A stretch of 21,466 nt of DNA from a virus (IMGVR_UViG_3300042563_001803:1-21466); one strand, 5' to 3'; shown: positions 1 to 6,449, counted from the stretch's first letter. The notes: generated from the sequence alone by a model not told the origin. A program made the numbers and translations.

Positions 1-52
1 ATCTACTATTCCTTAGTAATAGTTATAAGTCAGAGTTAGTATAATATATATT

Positions 53-80
53 CCCGCAAGATTAATTTCTTGTGGGATTA
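53..80 (+). terminator. Intrinsic terminator-like hairpin
   Basis: A 9-bp stem (53-61 with 68-76, one G-T wobble) encloses a 6-nt loop and is followed by an AT-rich stretch rather than a clean T run. It probably ends a transcription unit entering from the left of the window. The weak T tract keeps confidence moderate. Confidence 0.55.
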
Positions 81-118
81 TAATACTCTCATCCAAGCAG
101 GATATTCTTATGTCAAGT

Positions 119-327
119 AGATAGTAGTAATACTATTGGCAGTAGTAACTGTAATGCCTTGTTAGAACTAAGGACATTAGATAAAGAATATAAACTCTAG
201 AGACAGAGTCAAGGGTTGCAACCTTGTGAGAGTACCAATGAATAGCAATGTCTCTGTGCACAAGAGACTGGGTGTAAAGACACCAGAAATGTAGTATAAT
301 AAAAGGTTCTACCATTGCTATTTTTAA
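119..327 (+). ncRNA. Candidate structured RNA or long structured 5' leader
   Basis: This 200-nt stretch has no convincing gene but is full of hairpins. 121-126 pairs with 131-136 around a GTAA loop of GNRA type. 152-160 pairs with 170-179 as 9 bp with one bulged A. 194-198 pairs with 205-209, and directly abutting it 210-214 pairs with 222-226 around a 7-nt loop. 250-255 pairs with 263-268. 271-275 pairs with 280-284 around AAAG. AATAGCAATG (241-250) is perfectly complementary to CATTGCTATT (313-322), closing the last two hairpins into a branched domain that ends in a T run (321-325). It may be a stand-alone phage RNA terminating near 325, or the leader of the gene at 352. No known RNA family was recognised and the strand is inferred from the T run. 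Confidence 0.5.
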
Positions 328-351
328 TTCTAATTAACTAAACTAAATATT

Positions 352-486
352 ATGACTTTTGAAGATGCACAAGATATGTATATGTTATATAGCATATCAC
401 CAGAATTAACTTGTCAATGTGATGAGGTATCAGAATGCCAACAATGTTATGAAGAAAGAAAAAAAGAAAGAGATGAAAGAATTTAA
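352..486 (+). CDS. Small cysteine-motif protein (44 aa)
   Basis: A 44-residue reading frame starting at an ATG in the typical ATTATG context. The middle holds four cysteines spaced C-x-C-x5-C-x2-C (about residues 22-32), a possible small metal site, followed by a highly charged Glu/Lys/Arg tail. The end overlaps the preferred start of the next gene by 14 nt, as is common for coupled phage genes here. Family and role are not recognised. It is the first gene after the structured leader region. Being short, it could still be a chance frame, but the start context and overlap favour a real gene. Confidence 0.5.
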   Translation: MTFEDAQDMYMLYSISPELTCQCDEVSECQQCYEERKKERDERI

Positions 487-757
487 AGATTTAGAGTTTG
501 CAAAAACAGATATGGGAAATGTAGTAGCTGGACTAATGTTTGAAAATAACTATGGTATCTCTGTTACTATGGGACCATATACTAAAGGAGGCTTAGAAGG
601 TAAATTTGAAATTGCTGTACTTAAAATGCCTCCAGGAAAAGAGTTCAGTGTCATAGCATATGATACTCCTATAGCTGATGATGTTATTGGTCATCTAACA
701 CAGGAACAAGTTAGTGAGTATATAGCTAAAATAGAACAATTACCAATATTAGAATAA
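473..757 (+). CDS. Hypothetical protein (94 aa)
   Basis: A 94-residue soluble protein of mixed alpha/beta composition with no signal peptide or membrane segment. The frame is open back to 419 but those extra 18 residues are a low-complexity Lys/Glu run that overlaps the upstream small gene. The internal ATG at 473, which gives a normal 14-nt overlap, is the better start. The C-terminal third looks helical and acidic. No family was recognised. A weak 6-bp hairpin (763-768 with 780-785) lies just after the stop and has no T run. Confidence 0.7.
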   Translation: MKEFKDLEFAKTDMGNVVAGLMFENNYGISVTMGPYTKGGLEGKFEIAVLKMPPGKEFSVIAYDTPIADDVIGHLTQEQVSEYIAKIEQLPILE

Positions 758-807
758 ACCTTAACAGTAGGATGGTGAAACTGTTTATTAGTGTATGATT
801 TAAAAAT

Positions 808-1002
808 ATGATTATGAGAAACAAGAAAATCAGTTTATTTATTGCCGGCCTATGTACAGTAGCTTCAGCAATAAGTTTGTACAATGTAGTAACTGCAAAC
901 AAACAGAATGACCTTATAGTAGCATTAACAACATTTTGTTTATGCATTATGATGGTATCTGTAAGTTTATGGGATTATGAATATTTATCTAAAAAAAAGT
1001 AA
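808..1002 (+). CDS. Small two-TM membrane protein, holin-like in size
   Basis: A 64-residue protein with a basic N-terminus, a first hydrophobic segment at about residues 9-28, a short polar loop with Lys and Asn, a second hydrophobic segment at about 37-54 and a Lys-rich C-terminal tail. Both termini carry positive charge, consistent with a small two-TM hairpin in the inner membrane. Size and topology resemble class II holins, and a cell-wall hydrolase lies about 800 nt downstream with only small envelope proteins between, so a lysis role is plausible. No sequence family was recognised. A second ATG 6 nt downstream (814) is an equally possible start. Confidence 0.65.
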   Translation: MIMRNKKISLFIAGLCTVASAISLYNVVTANKQNDLIVALTTFCLCIMMVSVSLWDYEYLSKKK

Positions 1003-1004
1003 TT

Positions 1005-1154
1005 ATGAAAAAGAAAACAACATTGGTTGCAGTAGCATATGCTGTTGTGATCATAACAATCAGTATTTTATTAGGAAGTTGTGGAAGCTCTCACGCTACA
1101 TGTGATGCGTATAGCCAAGTAACTACAACTACTAATGATGCAGCATCCAAATAA
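1005..1154 (+). CDS. Tiny lipoprotein (49 aa)
   Basis: The start has the AATTATG context, 2 nt after the previous stop. The protein opens with four residues containing three lysines, then a hydrophobic stretch (about residues 7-23) and a lipobox L-G-S-C with Cys26 as the predicted lipidated residue. The mature part is only about 24 residues, begins CGSSHATCDAY and ends in a Thr-rich tail. Such a peptide would be anchored in a membrane facing the periplasm. Short phage lipoproteins of this type are sometimes outer-membrane spanin subunits; here that is inference from the neighbouring hydrolase. The end overlaps the longest possible frame of the next gene by 20 nt. Confidence 0.65.
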   Translation: MKKKTTLVAVAYAVVIITISILLGSCGSSHATCDAYSQVTTTTNDAASK

Positions 1155-1155
1155 G

Positions 1156-1410
1156 ATGCACACCATACTAAGAAAAAAAAGGCTTCTTAAGGAAAAAGAA
1201 GCCTTAGAACATAGGCTGTATGATTGCTTACAAGCAAGAGTAGAACATCCTGAACTTGTTCAAGCAGCAATGTCTGATTTACAGTATCACATTGTTGAAA
1301 TAGAAAATGAAATATTTCTATTAGATTCTATGAGACCAATAAGATTTGGTTTCTATGCTTTTATTGTCTCATCTATACTATTGCTTATTATAGCATTATG
1401 TATAAAATAA
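1156..1410 (+). CDS. Coiled-coil protein with C-terminal membrane anchor; paralogue of the lysin anchor module
   Basis: The protein has a basic N-terminus, a long charged helical region likely to form a coiled coil (about residues 3-56), the motif M-R-P and a terminal hydrophobic segment (about 62-82) reaching the C-terminus. The region from the P-E-L motif through D-L, I, E-I and M-R-P to the membrane segment lines up with the first 79 residues of the glucosaminidase-type protein at 1785, so this is a stand-alone copy of that anchor. The frame is open from 1135, but the ATG at 1156, one base after the lipoprotein stop, is preferred. The role is unknown; a partner or regulator of the hydrolase is possible. 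Confidence 0.7.
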   Translation: MHTILRKKRLLKEKEALEHRLYDCLQARVEHPELVQAAMSDLQYHIVEIENEIFLLDSMRPIRFGFYAFIVSSILLLIIALCIK

Positions 1411-1418
1411 CTATGATT

Positions 1419-1703
1419 ATGAAAAGATTTATTATTATGATTACAGTGGCATTATTAAGTTTTACTTATGCCGAACCTTATCCAATTCCACAAACTTTCT
1501 CTAAAGTTGAGAGAAGATTTGTAAGAAATATTGTAATGAACCACTTAGAACCTGTAACAAGAATTTACAAGTTAAAAACAGGTGAAATAATGGTTGAGTT
1601 TCCTACAAAAGTATTTGAATTAGGAACTAATGGATATATCACTAATGTTTGGATACTTGGTGATGATGAAGAAACCTGGGAATGGTTAAATCCAGAAGAT
1701 TAA
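1419..1703 (+). CDS. Secreted small hypothetical protein
   Basis: The protein begins M-K-R, followed by a hydrophobic core and a probable signal peptidase I site (S-F-T-Y-A before E-P) near residue 17. The mature part is about 77 residues, of mixed charge, and ends in an acidic Trp-containing tail. ATGs at 1398 and 1413 are also in frame. 1398 lies inside the preceding gene, and 1413 or 1419 gives a normal signal peptide. The gene sits between the coiled-coil membrane protein and the membrane-anchored hydrolase, suggesting a periplasmic or envelope role. A terminator follows at 1732. No family was recognised. Confidence 0.65.
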   Translation: MKRFIIMITVALLSFTYAEPYPIPQTFSKVERRFVRNIVMNHLEPVTRIYKLKTGEIMVEFPTKVFELGTNGYITNVWILGDDEETWEWLNPED

Positions 1704-1731
1704 TACCGCTGCGTGCATCTCTATCCGCATT

Positions 1732-1764
1732 AAGTAGACAAAAGGTGCAATAATCTACTTTTTT
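1732..1764 (+). terminator. Intrinsic terminator
   Basis: A 7-bp stem (1732-1738 with 1754-1760) encloses a 15-nt loop and runs into TTTTTT. The upstream part of the gap holds a small GC-richer element (TGCG at 1710-1713 facing CGCA at 1726-1729) that could stack on it. It separates the secreted-protein gene from the hydrolase gene. Confidence 0.6.
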
Positions 1765-1784
1765 ATTAATTAAAACTATATATT

Positions 1785-2459
1785 ATGCTATTTAGAAAAT
1801 TAAATAAGTTATATAAACTTAGAACAAAACTATATACATCTCTTGTAATGACTAGAAACTCAGATGCAAATCCTGAGCTAATAGAAATAAGAACAAATGA
1901 TTTAGAACAAAATATTGAAAAAATAAGTAAAGAAATAAAGTTTGAAGAACTAATGAGACCATTTATTTATATAATATGGGGGTTTATTGGAGTAATTATC
2001 TTTATGTTACTTAGTTTTATGACTGCTCCTGAAACACATGTTGTTTACCGTAAAGTTATAGAACAAAAAGAACCTATTGTAATATCTGAAAACTTAGATT
2101 TTTCTAAAGAAAAGCTTATAACATATGTTAAATCTCTTAACTTAAAGTTTCCACACATTGTATTAGCACAAGCTCAATTAGAGTCAGGTAACTTTAGTTC
2201 AAGAATATTTAAAGAAAATAATAATTTCTTTGGTATGAAACAAGCTAGAAGTAGACCAACTACTTGTATTAAATTACAGCATGGTCATGCTTATTATAAC
2301 AACTGGAAAGATTGTGTAATAGATTATGCACTTTATCAAGCAGCTTATCTAAAAAAGATAAAAACTGAAGAACAGTATTATAACTATATTGGTGCTAATT
2401 ATGCAGAAAGTCCTAATTATGAAAGTGTTGTAAGAGACATTGCTAAAAGCTACAAATAA
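1785..2459 (+). CDS. Membrane-anchored glucosaminidase-type peptidoglycan hydrolase (putative endolysin)
   Basis: A 224-residue protein. Residues 1-55 are charged and helical, 59-79 form one membrane segment, and about 105-222 form a domain that looks like the glucosaminidase (GH73/FlgJ-like) family. The catalytic-type glutamate is E133 in A-Q-A-Q-L-E-S-G, followed by the family-typical N-N-F-F-G-M-K (146-152), W174 and the C-terminal Y-A-x-x-x-x-Y region. The likely reaction is cleavage of the GlcNAc bond in peptidoglycan, with the domain outside the inner membrane. It would act in lysis or local wall opening. The membrane anchor is unusual for a phage endolysin, and its N-terminal module recurs in the protein at 1156. 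The next gene overlaps its stop (TAATG). Confidence 0.85.
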   Translation: MLFRKLNKLYKLRTKLYTSLVMTRNSDANPELIEIRTNDLEQNIEKISKEIKFEELMRPFIYIIWGFIGVIIFMLLSFMTAPETHVVYRKVIEQKEPIVISENLDFSKEKLITYVKSLNLKFPHIVLAQAQLESGNFSSRIFKENNNFFGMKQARSRPTTCIKLQHGHAYYNNWKDCVIDYALYQAAYLKKIKTEEQYYNYIGANYAESPNYESVVRDIAKSYK

Positions 2460-2878
2460 TGAGAGTATCAGTTAATTATGAAGACTCCGATGTTGCTAAA
2501 GCATTGGAGTCTATTATTAAACATCCTAATAGTAAAGAGTTTGTTAAGTTACTTACTCCTATGCTATGCAGTAGTAGTCAAGGTATACAACATTTCTTTA
2601 AACTAATGATAAGTAATAAGTTACCGGAAGTAATTCCAGTAGGCACATTATGTTATATGCCTATTAATCAGATGAGTTATAGTTCTAATAAAGAACTAGT
2701 TGCTAATAGTGACTTATGCATTGATAACAATATTATTGTATCAATTCAAGGTTTTAGAGGATACCATGAGTATAGTGATTATATGGTTGAACATACTACT
2801 ATTCTAGAAGATGGTACAAGAAAGAAAGAAATTACATATACTTCTACTGAATATCTTACAGTTATAGATGAAATTTAA
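2459..2878 (+). CDS. Hypothetical protein (139 aa)
   Basis: The start overlaps the hydrolase stop by one base (TAATG), so the two are probably translationally coupled. The N-terminal 55 residues look helical and the rest is rich in beta-forming residues, with many Tyr and Thr near the C-terminus. It has no signal peptide, membrane segment or recognised motif. It ends its unit just before a strong terminator at 2918. Coupling to the hydrolase hints at a linked function, but nothing in the sequence defines one. Confidence 0.7.
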   Translation: MRVSVNYEDSDVAKALESIIKHPNSKEFVKLLTPMLCSSSQGIQHFFKLMISNKLPEVIPVGTLCYMPINQMSYSSNKELVANSDLCIDNNIIVSIQGFRGYHEYSDYMVEHTTILEDGTRKKEITYTSTEYLTVIDEI

Positions 2879-2917
2879 GACTGTGTATTCTGAGAATATG
2901 CTTTTCCAATAAATAAC

Positions 2918-2944
2918 AGGGGAATATAATGTTCCCCTTTTATT
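2918..2944 (+). terminator. Strong intrinsic terminator
   Basis: A 7-bp GC-rich stem (2918-2924 with 2932-2938) with a 7-nt loop leads into TTTTATTG. It closes the unit carrying the hydrolase and its coupled neighbour. Confidence 0.8.
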
Positions 2945-3029
2945 GTTTTAGCTATATAATGCAATATTTTATTTTATACAAGCAATCATACATAGAATTA
3001 TCACGTATTTTTACTATAGATATAAAAAA

Positions 3030-3293
3030 ATGCAGTATAGTCTACCAAATGGAAAAGTTATTTATCTCTCAATAGAACAATATTTAGAGATGACTGATCT
3101 AGATATACAGTTTTTAATGTCAATAGACCATGGAGTACATATTGTTGATCCATTTACAGGTTCAGCAGTAGAAGATACTACCTACAAAGAATATGATTTC
3201 TCATACATTGCTGATGAGAATGAAGAAAATGATGCATTAGATGATATTTCATTAGATGACATCATTAATTTAGAGGATCCCACAGATATATAG
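3030..3293 (+). CDS. Conserved-looking short acidic phage protein (87 aa)
   Basis: An 87-residue acidic protein. The first half contains the pattern Y-L-x-M-T-D-x-D-I-Q-F-L-M-S, which I associate from memory with short proteins found in many Bacteroidota and crAss-like phages. Next comes a D-P-F-T-G-S segment, then a strongly acidic second half (Asp/Glu rich from about residue 53). It has no membrane or signal sequence. The gene stands after a 150-nt gap containing a terminator and probably a promoter (a TATAAT at about 2954-2959 is the only candidate seen). The function is unknown; the acidic tail would suit a DNA-mimic or protein-binding role, which is inference only. Confidence 0.75.
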   Translation: MQYSLPNGKVIYLSIEQYLEMTDLDIQFLMSIDHGVHIVDPFTGSAVEDTTYKEYDFSYIADENEENDALDDISLDDIINLEDPTDI

Positions 3294-3296
3294 TAT

Positions 3297-3314
3297 TTAA
3301 TTTTGCAAAATTAA
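3297..3314. promoter_or_regulatory. 18-bp perfect palindrome, possible operator
   Basis: TTAATTTTGCAAAATTAA is its own reverse complement. It begins three bases after the preceding stop codon and about 90 bp upstream of the gene at 3406. Perfect symmetry suits a dimeric DNA-binding protein. As RNA it would form only a weak A-U hairpin without a T run, so a terminator is less likely. Confidence 0.4.
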
Positions 3315-3405
3315 GTATTAACTACTTACTACTGGTTTGAGTAACTATAGTATAGTATATCAACTCACCTATCAATTTATTTATTTATTTATTAAATTAA
3401 AAGTT

Positions 3406-3885
3406 ATGAATTCAACAGTTAAAGTTGTAGCTGATGCTACTACAGGTTCAGTTATTATGGTTTCACCAAATAATCCAGATTTTGCAAGTGTAAGATTAGA
3501 ACAAACAAAAATAGTTATTGGAAACAATAACTTCATTGAGAAGAAAACAGTATCTACTTTATTACAAGGTTCTACTACTGATTTATTATCAATGGGATTA
3601 TATGCAGGACAGGATCTTCCTGGAGTAATAGTTATTGAAGAGTCTTTGACTGCATTCAATAAGAAAACTCCTGAGCGTGATCTTAAGATTGCAGGTGATA
3701 CAGGTATTGTATGTTCTGTAGATGGAAATCCTATCTATAGAAGAGCAGTATATTCTACTGCATCTAATGCACAAGATTTACTTGTTCAGCATAATAATAT
3801 TGAGCAGTTGCGCAATGCATATAATAATGCAAATAAAGCTAATAGTTCAGCTATTACAGCAGCAGCAAGTGATTTTAATATCTAA
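3406..3885 (+). CDS. Conserved-looking phage protein, isolated transcription unit (159 aa)
   Basis: A 159-residue protein. The frame extends upstream to a TTG at 3337, but the AAGTTATG at 3406 is the convincing start. The sequence is rich in Thr, Val, Ser and Ala. It begins with a beta-rich region (M-N-S-T-V-K-V-V-A-D-A-T-T-G), carries K-T-V-S-T-L-L-Q-G in the middle and ends in an Asn/Ala-rich helix. The composition resembles an abundant phage structural or DNA-coating protein; I could not name the family. It stands alone between a 110-nt A/T-rich leader (with TTTA repeats at 3377-3393) and a strong terminator, which suggests its own promoter and high expression. Confidence 0.75.
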   Translation: MNSTVKVVADATTGSVIMVSPNNPDFASVRLEQTKIVIGNNNFIEKKTVSTLLQGSTTDLLSMGLYAGQDLPGVIVIEESLTAFNKKTPERDLKIAGDTGIVCSVDGNPIYRRAVYSTASNAQDLLVQHNNIEQLRNAYNNANKANSSAITAAASDFNI

Positions 3886-3909
3886 TATTAGAGTAAAGTT
3901 TGTTATAAG

Positions 3910-3940
3910 AGAGGGATAGAAATGTCCCTCTTTTTTTATT
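3910..3940 (+). terminator. Strong intrinsic terminator
   Basis: A 7-bp stem AGAGGGA/TCCCTCT (3910-3916 with 3925-3931) with an 8-nt loop is followed by seven T. It ends the isolated unit of the 159-aa protein. Confidence 0.85.
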
Positions 3941-3952
3941 TATGATTTAAAA

Positions 3953-4441
3953 ATGTATAAAATGGAAAAGCTAAAACAAAATGTAAAAGATTATCAGTTA
4001 TCTTCTAATACTTATGTAAAGTATGAGCAAGATGGTTATAACCAATATCAGAACTATCTTTATAAAAGAGCTCTATATGGTTTAAACTCACTAACTGAAG
4101 AAGAATTAGCTACTATGTGTAGCAAGAAGAAGCAAAGAATTATTAATGTATACAAGAGAGCTCAGGTTGTGATTAATAGTTACAAACAAAAAGTAACTAT
4201 AGCTTATAGTAATCATATATTTAAGACACTCTTTCCAAATAGTCCAATAACAGACTTCTTACTGTCTAATAGTGAGCTAGATGAGAAGTTTACTAATACT
4301 CTAAATTTTAAAGATTTAGGCATTGATAAGTCTCAAATTATCTCTATCTTTATGACAGAAGGAATCCTTCCTAAAAACTTTTTGAGTTTAGAAGGAGCTC
4401 AAAATCAGTTACCAAGACTAAAGAATGAATGTAAAGCTTAA
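3953..4441 (+). CDS. Hypothetical helical phage protein (162 aa)
   Basis: A mostly helical protein with a basic central segment (E-E-L-A-T-M-C-S-K-K-K-Q-R-I at about residues 47-60) and a Tyr-rich N-terminus. A second ATG 9 nt downstream (3962) is an alternative start. The overall pattern is familiar from Bacteroidota phages, but no function is known to me. The last 17 nt overlap the HNH nuclease gene, so it belongs to the same unit as the nuclease and helicase. A nucleic-acid-binding or recombination accessory role is possible from context only. Confidence 0.7.
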   Translation: MYKMEKLKQNVKDYQLSSNTYVKYEQDGYNQYQNYLYKRALYGLNSLTEEELATMCSKKKQRIINVYKRAQVVINSYKQKVTIAYSNHIFKTLFPNSPITDFLLSNSELDEKFTNTLNFKDLGIDKSQIISIFMTEGILPKNFLSLEGAQNQLPRLKNECKA

Positions 4442-4835
4442 AGAATGTGATGGTTGTCAGAAGATGACTGTTATATGGAAGAACCATGAGGGATTTAAAT
4501 ATTGTAAATATTGTTGGAGTTGCCAAAATCCCAAGAATAAAGATAATATACAGAAACCAACTGACTATAAAATCCCTCAGGTTTCTTCTAAGAGAAAAAA
4601 GAAAGACACAGAGTATCTTAAGTTAAGAGAAAAGTTTCTTTCTGATCATTCTATGTGTGAGCTTAATTATCCTTGCTGTAGTAGTGGTGCATCAGATGTG
4701 CACCACACTTTTGCAGGTTCTAATAGAGATGCATTTTATTTAGTACAAAGTACTTGGAAAGCAGCTTGTAGAGCTTGTCACAAACATTTACATGAACATC
4801 CTGCAGAGGCTAGAATACTAGGACACTTAAAATAA
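4425..4835 (+). CDS. Zinc-ribbon HNH nuclease, NinG/Rap-like
   Basis: A 136-residue basic protein. A zinc ribbon lies at the N-terminus (C8-x2-C11 and C27-x2-C30), then a Lys/Arg linker (about 56-60), then an HNH-type core. The core has C78 and C84/C85, D91-V-H93-H94, the C115-x2-C118-H119 pair and H123. The layout resembles phage NinG/Rap-type recombination nucleases, which cut branched DNA. It lies immediately before an SF2 helicase, which fits a recombination or branch-processing pair. A homing endonuclease is the main alternative, but there is no intron or interrupted gene nearby. Confidence 0.8.
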   Translation: MNVKLKECDGCQKMTVIWKNHEGFKYCKYCWSCQNPKNKDNIQKPTDYKIPQVSSKRKKKDTEYLKLREKFLSDHSMCELNYPCCSSGASDVHHTFAGSNRDAFYLVQSTWKAACRACHKHLHEHPAEARILGHLK

Positions 4836-4839
4836 TATT

Positions 4840-5934
4840 ATGAACAGAGAAGAAATACAAACAGCAGCACTAAAAGCTACTGAAGGTAAACAAAGATGTA
4901 GTATTGTATTAGGAACTGGTGTAGGTAAGACTCTTGTTGGTCTAAAGCATATGGAACTTAATACTACATCTCTTATGAGAACATTAGTAGTTGCACCTAA
5001 AAAATCTATTTTCCAATCTTGGAAAGATGATGCAGAAAGTTTCAATATGCAGGAACAACTAAGTAGAATTACATTTACAACTTATATAAGCTTAAATAAA
5101 CACAATCCTGCTGACTTTGATGCTGTGTATTTAGATGAAGCTCATAGTTTGTTAGATAGTCATAGAGGTTTCTTGCAGTTATATAAGGGAAAAGTACTTG
5201 GTCTTACAGGTACACCTCCAAAATATAAAGATTCTGAGAAAGGTAAATTAGTACAAGAGTTTTGTCCTGTAGTATATACTTTTAAAGCAGATGATGCTAT
5301 AGAGAATGGAATACTAAATGATTATCAAATTATAGTACATGAACTATCATTAGATACTAGAAATAATTATCCTGTAACACTGAAGACTAAAAGTTTTATA
5401 ACTTCTGAGTTACAGAATTATAATTATTGGGGACAAAGACTTGAAACTGGTTCTGGTCCTGTGCATATTCTTAGAGTAATGAGAATGAAAGCTATGATGG
5501 AGTATGCTAGTAAAGAAAAATATACTAAGATACTGATGAACAGTATTACTACTAAGTGTATTGTATTTGCTAATACTCAAGATCAGGCTGACAGACTATG
5601 TACTTATTCTTATCATTCTAATAATCCTGAATCAGAAGATAATTTACAACAGTTTAAAGATGGAAATATCAGTGAGTTATCTACTGTTATGCAGCTAAAT
5701 GAAGGTGTTAACATACCTAATCTTAGACAAGGTATTATTATGCATGCATATGGTAATGAAAGAAAAGCTAGTCAGAGAATAGGTAGATTACTACGTCTTA
5801 ATCCAGATGAAAAAGCTATTGTACATATACTATGTTTTATGAATACAGTAGATGAAAAGTGGGTAAAAGAAGCTTTAGAAGGATTTGATCAAAGTAAAAT
5901 ACTTTGGAAAGATTATAATGTTTCACTATATTAG
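4840..5934 (+). CDS. SF2 DEAH-type helicase
   Basis: A compact two-domain superfamily 2 helicase of 364 residues. Motif I is G25-T-G-V-G-K-T31, motif II is D99-E-A-H102, motif III is T123-G-T125 and motif VI is Q312-R-I-G-R-L-L-R319. Between the domains lies a region with a segment aromatic in Tyr/Trp near 195-200. It is an ATP-driven DNA or RNA translocase acting in the cytoplasm, probably in phage replication, repair or recombination with the HNH nuclease 4 nt upstream. It is smaller than RecG or SNF2 proteins and nearest in size to UvsW-like phage helicases. The start has a TATTATG context. Confidence 0.9.
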   Translation: MNREEIQTAALKATEGKQRCSIVLGTGVGKTLVGLKHMELNTTSLMRTLVVAPKKSIFQSWKDDAESFNMQEQLSRITFTTYISLNKHNPADFDAVYLDEAHSLLDSHRGFLQLYKGKVLGLTGTPPKYKDSEKGKLVQEFCPVVYTFKADDAIENGILNDYQIIVHELSLDTRNNYPVTLKTKSFITSELQNYNYWGQRLETGSGPVHILRVMRMKAMMEYASKEKYTKILMNSITTKCIVFANTQDQADRLCTYSYHSNNPESEDNLQQFKDGNISELSTVMQLNEGVNIPNLRQGIIMHAYGNERKASQRIGRLLRLNPDEKAIVHILCFMNTVDEKWVKEALEGFDQSKILWKDYNVSLY

Positions 5935-5938
5935 TATT

Positions 5939-6193
5939 ATGGAAGATAATAAAACACATAAGCTGGTTCTATATAATGATGACAAAATTAGTTTTCCATA
6001 TGTTATGGCATGTCTAATAAGATTGTGTAATTATGAACCTAATCAAGCAGAGCAATGTGCATTAATTGCACATGACAAAGGAGAATGTGCTATTAAACAT
6101 GGTACATATGAGGATATGTTTGATTTAATGTATAATTTTGAAGCTTTAGAAATTAAAGTAAAAATTAAGGAATATGCGGGCAATATGTATTGA
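5939..6193 (+). CDS. clpS: ClpS-like adaptor protein
   Basis: An 84-residue protein matching the ClpS core. K-L-V-L-Y-N13-D14-D15 corresponds to the ClpS strand and loop that bind the alpha-amino group of N-degrons (E. coli N34, D35, D36). H45 in A-L-I-A-H-D-K-G corresponds to E. coli H66. The hydrophobic pocket is altered: F19 aligns with E. coli M40 and A41 with M62. ClpS delivers N-degron substrates to ClpAP. A phage copy could redirect the host ClpA/ClpC protease or protect chosen proteins. It lacks the long N-terminal extension used in ClpA delivery. The frame is open from 5885, but ATTATG at 5939 just after the helicase stop is the right start. The end overlaps the next gene by 20 nt. 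Confidence 0.8.
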   Translation: MEDNKTHKLVLYNDDKISFPYVMACLIRLCNYEPNQAEQCALIAHDKGECAIKHGTYEDMFDLMYNFEALEIKVKIKEYAGNMY

Positions 6194-6449
6194 TGATACT
6201 AATAAACCAAGTAGAGTTCCACAGAATGAGTGGATTAAAGAGGGTGAAACTTATACTATTACTAGGTTTGTAAGAATGGAATTAGAAAAAGATAAGTTTG
6301 GAGTTCTTTTAAAAGAAGTTCAGCTTAGTTCTAAGTCCTTTCCATATGAACTATATGATGCTGAAAGATTTCTACCTCTTGACTTATTAACTAATGCCCT
6401 TCATAAAGAAGAAGAATCAGTATTAGAAGCTGACTTAGAGTTAGTTTAA
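6174..6449 (+). CDS. Small beta-type phage protein (91 aa)
   Basis: The protein opens M-R-A-I-C-I-D-D, then I-K-E-G-E-T-Y-T-I and later F-P-Y-E-L-Y-D-A-E-R-F. This pattern of short strands around a W-x-x-x-G-x-x-Y-T-I core is one I know from small SH3/KOW-like proteins common in Bacteroidota phages. The acidic C-terminal tail (about 78-91) is unstructured-looking. The start lies 20 nt inside the ClpS-like gene, so the two are probably co-translated. The function is unknown. Confidence 0.75.
   Translation: MRAICIDDTNKPSRVPQNEWIKEGETYTITRFVRMELEKDKFGVLLKEVQLSSKSFPYELYDAERFLPLDLLTNALHKEEESVLEADLELV

Noticed and set aside
210-226. tRNA anticodon-arm-like hairpin (5-bp stem, 7-nt loop, T before a TGC triplet)
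   Set aside because: No acceptor stem, no D arm with GG and no T arm with TTC could be placed at tRNA spacing.
37-301. Repeated TAGTATAATA at 37-46 and 292-301 as a phage promoter motif
   Set aside because: A 10-mer of this composition is expected about once by chance in DNA this AT-rich, and no matching -35 element was found.
133-315. Minus-strand 60-residue reading frame
   Set aside because: It covers the hairpin-rich region, has no start context and its composition looks like chance; the RNA structure explains the stretch better.
763-785. Terminator after the 94-aa gene
   Set aside because: Only a 6-bp A/T-rich stem with an 11-nt loop and no following T run.
726-947. Minus-strand 73-residue hydrophobic frame
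   Set aside because: It lies opposite the plus-strand two-TM gene and its hydrophobicity mirrors the AT-rich antisense.
3337-3405. Upstream extension of the 159-aa gene from a TTG codon
   Set aside because: The extension is AT-derived Tyr/Ile-rich sequence, while the ATG at 3406 has the typical AAGTTATG context.
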